From the NCBI GenBank assembly GCA_013115135.1, contig JABANP010000133.1, positions 55,580 to 119,579 of the forward strand: a stretch of 64,000 nucleotides of DNA, read 5' to 3'. Positions 57,430 to 64,000 of this stretch are shown piece after piece. A program made the translations under genes and the position numbers. Origin of the DNA: Perkinsus olseni (Eukaryota; Perkinsozoa; Perkinsida; Perkinsidae). The notes under the pieces are model-generated. The model made no database searches, was not told the origin of the DNA, and saw only the letters and a list, made by a program, of their open reading frames with translations. How positions within the stretch are numbered: the first letter of the stretch is position 1; each line of letters starts with the position of its first letter.

Positions 57430-60400
57430 ATGTCTTCCACTCTTGATGCAGTGGAGGCATCGATCGCGGGGAGTGAGCGCTACTTGCAGGATCGAGAGTC
57501 GAGGCTGTCCAGTGAATTCACAGTAAGAGACATCGTTTTTTCTGTCTGGAATCATATTGGATCCTTCATCAGCTGTATGGACAGTGGATCGCACCAGGGC
57601 TGCGAAGTCACGTGCGGGTGATACCTCACAACCCTGTAGCGATCTTATTTCAGGTTCGCGTAGACAGTCTTGACGTATCCCCGGTAGGCAGAAGTTTGAC
57701 CGATGAACGGAACTCGACTGGCTGCAGCGTGAGAAACGCTAATGCGCCGTGTGCGCCTAGGCATACAAAATGGATGCTTACCACTTTAGTCCGAGAAAAC
57801 TGTCGGGCTCTTCTTTCCGAGGGTCTCTTCTCGAACCCCACTCATACACTGCCACGAAGTGGCTACGTTCAATTGAATCTCACGCTGATAGAACCTTTGC
57901 TCAGGCTTTGCAACTGCTTCTGGCCGAGCGCGATACCCGCTGGCCCTCTAGACCTCCCAATGAGCGAGCTTATGCCCTCGGAGTGCACAACAGGGCCATG
58001 CAGCAACTGATAGACGAGAGGGATCAGAGAGCCTCGAGGCCAGAAGCTATTGATGTGATGCTAGTGCCCTCCCGGACTCTGAGTGATAGCACAACCGATG
58101 ATCGCCAAGTATTGGGTGTTCGATACCAGGGTGCAGGTAAGCGATCGTCCGGAAGCCTCTCGTAGGACAGTTCACAGCCCAACACGTCACGAGATATCGC
58201 CAAGGCCTCAGCGAAGCTCATCAGAGAGAAATCAGTAGGCGGCGAGCACCGCGTTGCTTCCTACCCGGCTTTGCGACATCGGCGTTTGGGCTGCACAGGA
58301 TCTTGATCAGAGGCAACGCCCGGGCGAAGAGGGCTGTGAATCCCACCGAGTTCAGCGGAAAAGTCGACCTGTGGCTGCGAACGTATGCTAGAGTAGGCAG
58401 GGCGCAGCTTCCCTTGGGGGGACTTGCCCGGCTGAGGAGCACGCAATTCTTCGAGCGATATCATTTCGATGATGTGAGTATCAGGAACAACAGCGTCGAC
58501 GGGCCGAGAAGGAAGAACGTGAACGTGCCGCTCAAAAATGTAGCTTCACGCCGAAGATCAGCGTGCGCAGCCGGAAGATGGTGGAAGGCACGAGACCCAG
58601 TACACCACAGCATACCCCGCTTGAGAATCCTTGACCGGCATCCCTCAGCAACCCCCGGACAACTCGCTGATCGGCTGCATTCAGAGGCCCAACGCCGTGG
58701 CGCTGCACGAGAGAGGGCTTTAGAAATAAAGAAATCAACGGAGCTCGAAGGCTATACCTTCAGGTTAGCTCGTGGATCCTTCCCTCCTGAGGTCGGCATG
58801 GACCGGTATCACGTTGTTCGAGCAGGCCTGAGGTGCGTCCATCGAGGGCAGATCCTCAGCTCGGCGAACGAGTGCCGATAGAAAAGAGGCAAGCGAGGGG
58901 CTTGCCAAGATGTCATTGATGCACTAGATCTTCAATGGACTTCATGCTGAAGAACTGGGGGCGATTCCAGTCGACGCGGAGCGCTAGAGTTCACCATAGA
59001 CTACTAGGCCTCAGGTACAAGTCCGTGCAGCAGCTACGACAGGAACGCCTACTACTGAGGCGAAAAGAGGCCGAGGCTGAGGCGAGAAAGGAAGCCACAT
59101 TCACACCAAGTCTCAACCCCCAGAGTCTGAAGATCCTCGCGAGACGGAGCGTGCATGGTGGGTGCTGTTGGCTGGCGAAAGACCACGGGGATTTGCTGCT
59201 CTGTATTGTAGACACCGTCTCCAACCTGCCGGTAGAGGAAAGACTACTACGAGCACAGGAGGTTTCCACGAGAGGCGAGGCACTACGGATGGAGGACGAC
59301 GCAGTACCATTGACGAGGGATGAGAGGCACAGGAGGATCCGACGCTTCATGGCGCGGCAAGGTTCTACTCTCCTACAAATCCAACTTGTGCGCCGTTTCG
59401 TGCCGCGCTGGACAAAAGGTTCCTCAGAACAGTTCGCAAACGCCAGGCTAACTCGCGCAGAGATGAAGGAGCAAGCCCCACCCGATGCAGAGTGCACGTT
59501 CAGGCCTTCGGTGAATCCAGTGTCAGAAGCTTTAACTTCAGGCATGTACAGTCGTCACGTCTTCGAGGGTTTCTCAAGCCTGGTTAGGTGAATCGCCGCG
59601 GAGTCGGGCCCATAGGATCGAATGCACTGATGCTAGACGGCGACAGTAAGCTCCAGAGGCTCTGACGAGGCGCCAGCCAGTCGCCCTCCCATGTAGGAAG
59701 AAGCGGGAGTGGTTGCAGTCGAGGGGCCCTCCTGACTGTACGTTCCAGCCTGAGCTTAACCCCAAGTCTCGAGAGCTCAACGCCGCCAAGGGTCATACCG
59801 AGAATCGGCAGGTGTACGAGCGATTGTACGAGGACGCCGCTAAAATAAGGAGCGAACGGAGCGATCGGAGTACAGAGGCTGAACAGTGAGCCGATATCAG
59901 CGGACGAAGGCCTCTGTAATGACGGTGGAGAGCCGTCTCAGAGAGGACTGCTCTATGTTGGAGCGGCAGCGAGGCACCTATAGTCACGTGAAGAGTCACT
60001 ACAACTTCTCGAAGCCATCGCAATTGATGGGTACGATGGTTGATCCGAAGGGAATCGATGAAGATGCTCTCGTCGGTTCAGCTGATATAACGAGGGAGCA
60101 GCAGCAGCTGAGGCAAAGAGTTGAAGAGCAGCGGCAGCAAAGGCGATATGATGAGCTCAAGGAGTGCACGTTCACTCCGAGGACAGCGGCGGCAAGTGGT
60201 GGGCCTAGCCTGCGGAGGAGCGACTTGCAGAGTCGGACATGCACGAGGCTAACATCAATCGACGAAAATGATTCCAGGCACCTCGACAATGAGCTCGTGC
60301 TCTGCCATCCCCGCGGGACCGGTTCTGATTAGCGGCTACGATCGTTTCATGGAGAATCGTAGGATGGCAGAAGAGTGAGTTGATGGTGTGGAGGCCCTGC

Positions 60401-60700
60401 TGGCGATGGTGATGCATTCTCAGAGCCCGCTGTAAGGACAGACAGAAGAAAGAGGCCTCAACGATGCGGACTGATTCGCAGCCGAAAGACTGGGTTCCGA
60501 CTCTGACAGTGCCTCAACCCTTCCAGTTCAGCAGCAGCAGCAGACGAGGGTCGCGCCGTGCGCCGAAAGAAGATGGGTACAGCTTTCGCCCCGCCACCAA
60601 TGAGTCTCGCCGGCGGGACGCACTTCGAAGTGCACTGGGAGAGGAGGAGTTCTCACGATTCATGGCCGAGCTTGACGATGACTCCGGCGGGCTCTGGTGA
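57430..60700 (+). CDS. Coiled-coil protein with RLYxDA and TFxPxxN motifs, gene 2
   Basis: Starts MSSTLDAVEASIAGSERYLQ. Exons code charged helices with the motifs ADRLHSEAQRRGAARERAL (58.65 kb) and YERLYEDAAKIRSER (59.8 kb). A second repeated motif is [CA]TFxPxxNxxS: ATFTPSLNPQSLKIL (59.1 kb), CTFRPSVNPVSEAL (59.5 kb), CTFQPELNPKSREL (59.74 kb), CTFTPRTAAASG (60.17 kb) and GYSFRPATNESRR (60.58 kb). The protein ends EEFSRFMAELDDDSGGLW at 60700. Alternation of TFxPxxN and RLYxDA blocks is known in many protist axonemal or cytoskeletal proteins, so a structural role is likely. It resembles the gene at 53137-54998. The exon list is incomplete, in particular around 57.6-57.8 kb. Confidence 0.6.
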
Positions 60701-60863
60701 CGCCGCCCTGTTTTGATTTGTCTAGTGTCTCAGCAACAATTTCGTGTTGCGTTCCGCCGGGTATTAGCGTGGATCCTGAGCGACTTAGCAACTCCACGGA
60801 CGTGTCCTTCTAAGGCCCCTTTACTTTCTGGATGCTCCCTCTACTCCGCGGCACTCCCTGACC

Positions 60864-62548
60864 ATGCACCACTCGTATCTAGCATCGCTGATTCCCCATC
60901 TACCTTCGATCAGCGCCATAACCGTCGCTTCGTTAAGCACAGGTGCCTGTATGGCGATAGCGCTATCACATCTGTACCAACACGCTAGAAGATGGGTGGC
61001 GCCGGAGTTCCAGGTTAGAAGCTCGCCCCAAGGGTTTTCACCTCAGGGCTCTTCATCAGGTTTATATAGCCCGGATAATACTGTTGGTCCCCATCTACTG
61101 CCTCTGCGCCTGGGCCAGTGTGCTGCACCCAGAGAAGAGGTAAGTTGATCTTATAGTCGTCTTGGTGGATGAGCGCAATCCTCAGGTACGCCCTAGCGCT
61201 TGTCAGGGATGCGTACGAGGCGTACGCTCTATACATGTTCATGGTTCTCAACGTCAACTACCTGGGTGAGCTCTACTGCGAGCCGCAGCTTCATCGACGG
61301 GGCGTCGCTCGGGAGGTATGTCTGTTTGTCAGGTGGCTCACGTCGTCTGCTACTCCATTTCGATCACGGCCATCGCGTGAGTTGGCTATGGCCATTGTCT
61401 TGGTTTATGCCCAAGCCCCTTCCCATTGATGAGAGGCTTCTGTGGATCCTTCGAACTGGCTGTATACAGTTTGTGGTAAGTTGGCGTTCTGCTGCGGGTA
61501 TCTAAGACTCGCCTATCACTGGTGCTGAGGCATGCGGTCGTCTCGACTCCCTGCGATGCAGATACTGAAGCCGCTATCATCAGCAGCGGTGCTGCTCTGT
61601 CACGCCTTTGGAGTGTACACGGAGGACACTCTAGACAGTAGAGTCGCCTTCCTCACGTTGACAGCTATCGTGAACACCTCAGTGTCATTGGCCATGTGAG
61701 CTTACCCCGTACTGAATGCAGCGGCCTCATCCCTTGTTCTATTTCAGTTATTCTCTGGGGATGTTCTACCGGGCTACTCGGGATCTACTCGACCCTTTCA
61801 GACCGCTGCCCAAATTCCTCTTGATCAAGTTCATAGTCTTTTTCCCGTGGGCGCAAAACATCATATTGATGATCCTAGTGGAAGTTGGCATCATTCGATT
61901 CACCTCGGTAGGATTCTTATGAGAACCCCTTCCGGCTCAAGAGAGACATTCTTTCCCTATTTCTTCAGTCGTCATCCAACGTTCGTAACTCTCTCGTGAT
62001 TCTCGAGGAGACGCTTACCTGCGTTGAGATGACACTCGTTGCTTGCGTCTTCGTGGCAGCGTTTCCAGTAAGCCTCCGTCGAGTGTTGATATTTTGGTCC
62101 GAAATGCTGATGCATAGGTTGATCGACTGTGGGCGCCCATAGCATCTGCTGGCGCGGATGTCGAAGTCGGGAGAAGGAGGTGGCATGCTCCAGTGAAGGT
62201 AGGTCGCGTCTGCAAATGATGGCCCGACAACACCACAGCACTATTCTCATAGATAATATTACTCGGTGACTCGGTGACGGCGTGACTCCCACCCGACTTG
62301 CAGCGCTTATCGTCTTGCATCCACTTCAGGATATCATTCAGCAAGAAGACTTCCTAAGTGATATCATTGATACGCTTAAGCCACGCAGCGACCTCGAGTC
62401 GGCTGCAATGCGACTTATGGAGTCGCACAGCTGGATAGCTCAGCAGAGGTCAGCTGGCACGCCGGAGGACGGTATTCGGGAAGTAGGCGCCCACTGCAAT
62501 CGCCACGTCTACAGTCACTCCGCGTCTTGCAGGGATTGTCTAGTCTAA
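60864..62548 (+). CDS. TMEM184/OSTalpha-type multi-pass membrane protein
   Basis: Exons include 60864-61013 (ATITVASLSTGACMAIALSHLYQHARRW-type helix, then VAPEFQ), 61060-61139 (VYIARIILLVPIYCLCAWA), and from 61186 RYALALVRDAYEAYALYMFM. The last holds the family signature RDxYEAY. Later exons read LSWFMPKPLPIDERLLWIL, TGCIQFV, LFYRATRDLLDPFRPLPKF (about 61.77 kb), FIVFFPWAQNIILMILVEVG, and LEETLTCVEMTLVACVFV (about 62.0 kb). This is the order of the TMEM184/LAZ1/organic solute transporter alpha family (seven helices), whose transported substrates are mostly unknown. The C-terminal exon DIIQQEDFLSDIIDTLKPRS ends at 62548. Its 3' half is duplicated downstream at 63045-63710. Confidence 0.82.
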
Positions 62549-62735
62549 GTCAGAAGGTCGCTTCGTGCTCAGTATCATCGGCAGTCACGATTGATAGCAC
62601 CCCTTAGCATAGAGTGTGCTCAGAGCTGTCTGCATCGGCGTTGTTGCGCGCACCTCATGTGTTGCGTAACAAGGTGGAAATTTGTCAACTGCGTTTCGGA
62701 ATCAGTCGCAGAGGGTCATCACTTTGGGTTTCATC

Positions 62736-62807
62736 GGCTGTGTGGTCTAGTGGTATGATTCTCGCTTAGGGTGCGAGAGGTCCCGAGTTCAATTCTCGGC
62801 ACAGCCC
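62736..62807 (+). tRNA. tRNA-Pro (AGG)
   Basis: GGCTGTGTGGTCTAGTGG starts the gene. The anticodon stem CTCGC/GCGAG encloses TTAGGGT (AGG), the B box is GGTCCCGAGTTCAATTC, and CACAGCC pairs with GGCTGTG. There is no intron. An identical copy begins at 63934. Confidence 0.93.
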
Positions 62808-63044
62808 AGTCATATTCCATATTCCCTGCGGTTATATCCTGAGAACGTCGTCTCGTGCTCCCGAACAGCGGGGGCAGCCGCAGTCTCCTAGGCATCGTCG
62901 CTAGAAACCTCTGCTGATGACGAACCTGATGGAGACTCTCTACTGAATCGCGCGTGCCGGCAGGAAGACCATGCGACCCGAGAGCTCCTCGAAAGACGGG
63001 GAGTCCCCAAGCCGGTCGCAGCAGATTCGGCTGAGCCGAATCCC

Positions 63045-63710
63045 TCTACATCGAGTTCATTGCAATTTTCGCGTGGGTGCAAAACATCGCACTGATTATT
63101 CTAGCGAAAATCGGATTCTTTTGTCTCAGCCCGCCTGGCCACAATACAGCTCTCAGACGATACTTGGCCTCAAGGAAATACTTTCCTTCGTACTTTGTAA
63201 CATCGGTGCTCAACTTTCGTAACTCTCACCGTTTTGTCGAGGAGGCGTTCACATGCGTGGAAATGATGCTCGTCGCTCGCGTGTTCGCGCGGCGTCTCCT
63301 GCGAACTGTCTAGCATTAGGGCTATTCCCTCCGCTATTGCTCGTGTGTACGGGTAGATCGACTGTGGGCGCCAGCGGCATGCGCTGCCACGGAACTCGGA
63401 GATGGTAAATGAAGGTGCCGCGGACCTGTAAAAGTATTCTCACCTCCAATTAACGGCGCCGACAACAACGCGCTGTCTCCTTCAGAGACAGTTCTTTCGA
63501 CTTGCAATGAGTATCATCCAAAGCATCAACTCGAGACGATATGTAGCAAGAAGACTTCGTGAATGATATGCTGATGCGCCTGAGCCATGAAACCACCTCG
63601 TATAAGCCGCAGTGTGACCCGTATCATCGCACTGGCTGGTGGCTGAGCAACAATTGATCGACGCGCCGGGACGAAGAGCTCGGTGAGTAGACATCCATGT
63701 CACCATACAC
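63045..63710 (+). pseudogene. Truncated duplicate of the TMEM184-like gene 3' part
   Basis: The segment follows the TMEM184-like gene from its FIVFFPWAQNI helix onward: FIAIFAWVQNIALIILAKIG, RNSHRFVEEAFTCVEMMLVA (parental RNSLVILEETLTCVEMTLVA), the intronic TCGACTGTGGGCGCC, and AGCAAGAAGACTTC from the last exon. The first six helices are missing, and the last part lacks an equally long frame. Similarity is recognisable but clearly diverged. It is probably a non-functional remnant of a tandem duplication that also copied tRNA-Pro. Confidence 0.65.
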
Positions 63711-63933
63711 ACATAAGGTCCGTCCCAACTCTTACAGGAATTGTTACTACAAACACCATCCCCAGAGGCAATCGATCGCATTACTCGGGTCACACAGTCT
63801 CTGCAGCTCTCTGCACTCGCATCGCTACCCGTTGAGGAGTTCATGTGGCGTAGAGAGGTGAAACCACGACACACACGATGTAACTAGCATCACAATCAAT
63901 CCTAGTACAGCCAGGGCAATCCTAAACCATATC

Positions 63934-64000
63934 GGCTGTGTGGTCTAGTGGTATGATTCTCGCTTAGGGTGCGAGAGGTCCCGAGTTCAATTCTCGGCAC
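63934..64000 (+). tRNA. tRNA-Pro (AGG), cut by the window end
   Basis: The 67 bases are identical to the first 67 of the tRNA-Pro at 62736. The anticodon loop TTAGGGT and the B box are present. Only the 3' acceptor end lies outside the window. Confidence 0.9.

Noticed and set aside
1..64000. Spliced-leader RNA genes or rRNA genes
   Set aside because: No recognisable spliced-leader sequence with donor and no rRNA core sequence was seen on either strand.

Overview
This window is nuclear DNA of an intron-rich, gene-dense protist. The signs are many short GT-AG introns (mostly 30-100 nt), eukaryotic tRNA genes, and eukaryote-only genes: SNW1/SKIP, an RPAP1-like gene, Piezo and a four-domain calcium channel. 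The gene mix fits an alveolate, most likely a Perkinsus-like organism. That placement is inference; no search could be run. All exon joins were made by eye from reading frame, splice dinucleotides and agreement between paralogues.

Left part (1-6.9 kb, + strand): the 3' end of a PlsC/LPCAT-type acyltransferase, then five tandem, strongly diverged paralogues. Each encodes a predicted organelle-targeted protein with two SpoVS/Alba-like domains. Exon phases, and several exon lengths to the base, are the same across the array. This is the most unusual feature of the window.

6.9-21 kb (mainly - strand): two GH30 glucosylceramidase-like genes, 8.5-10.9 kb and 18.0-20.3 kb, with the same 11-exon structure; the first carries one extra base. 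Between them lies a repeat-rich tract. It holds a secreted-protein gene split by a 1,071-bp foldback element (331-bp inverted repeats, TA duplication, Tc1/mariner transposase relic), many short hairpins with single-base loops, a 15-bp minisatellite and degenerate duplications.

21-53 kb: a four-domain voltage-gated calcium channel (-); SNW1, farnesyl-diphosphate synthase, an RPAP1-like gene and Piezo (+); and a family 2 glycosyltransferase with a cysteine-rich ectodomain (-).

53-64 kb (+ strand): two coiled-coil genes with repeated RLYxDA motifs flank an aspartate-dehydrogenase gene that has an antisense tRNA-Met in one intron. A tRNA-Val, a TMEM184-like gene and a tRNA-Pro follow. The 3' part of the TMEM184 gene and the tRNA-Pro are duplicated again at the right edge.

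Most genes here are unrelated housekeeping or membrane functions. Functional linkage is suggested only inside the SpoVS-like array, the GH30 pair and the RLYxDA pair. Three conserved genes show a single extra base, which may reflect decay or assembly error.
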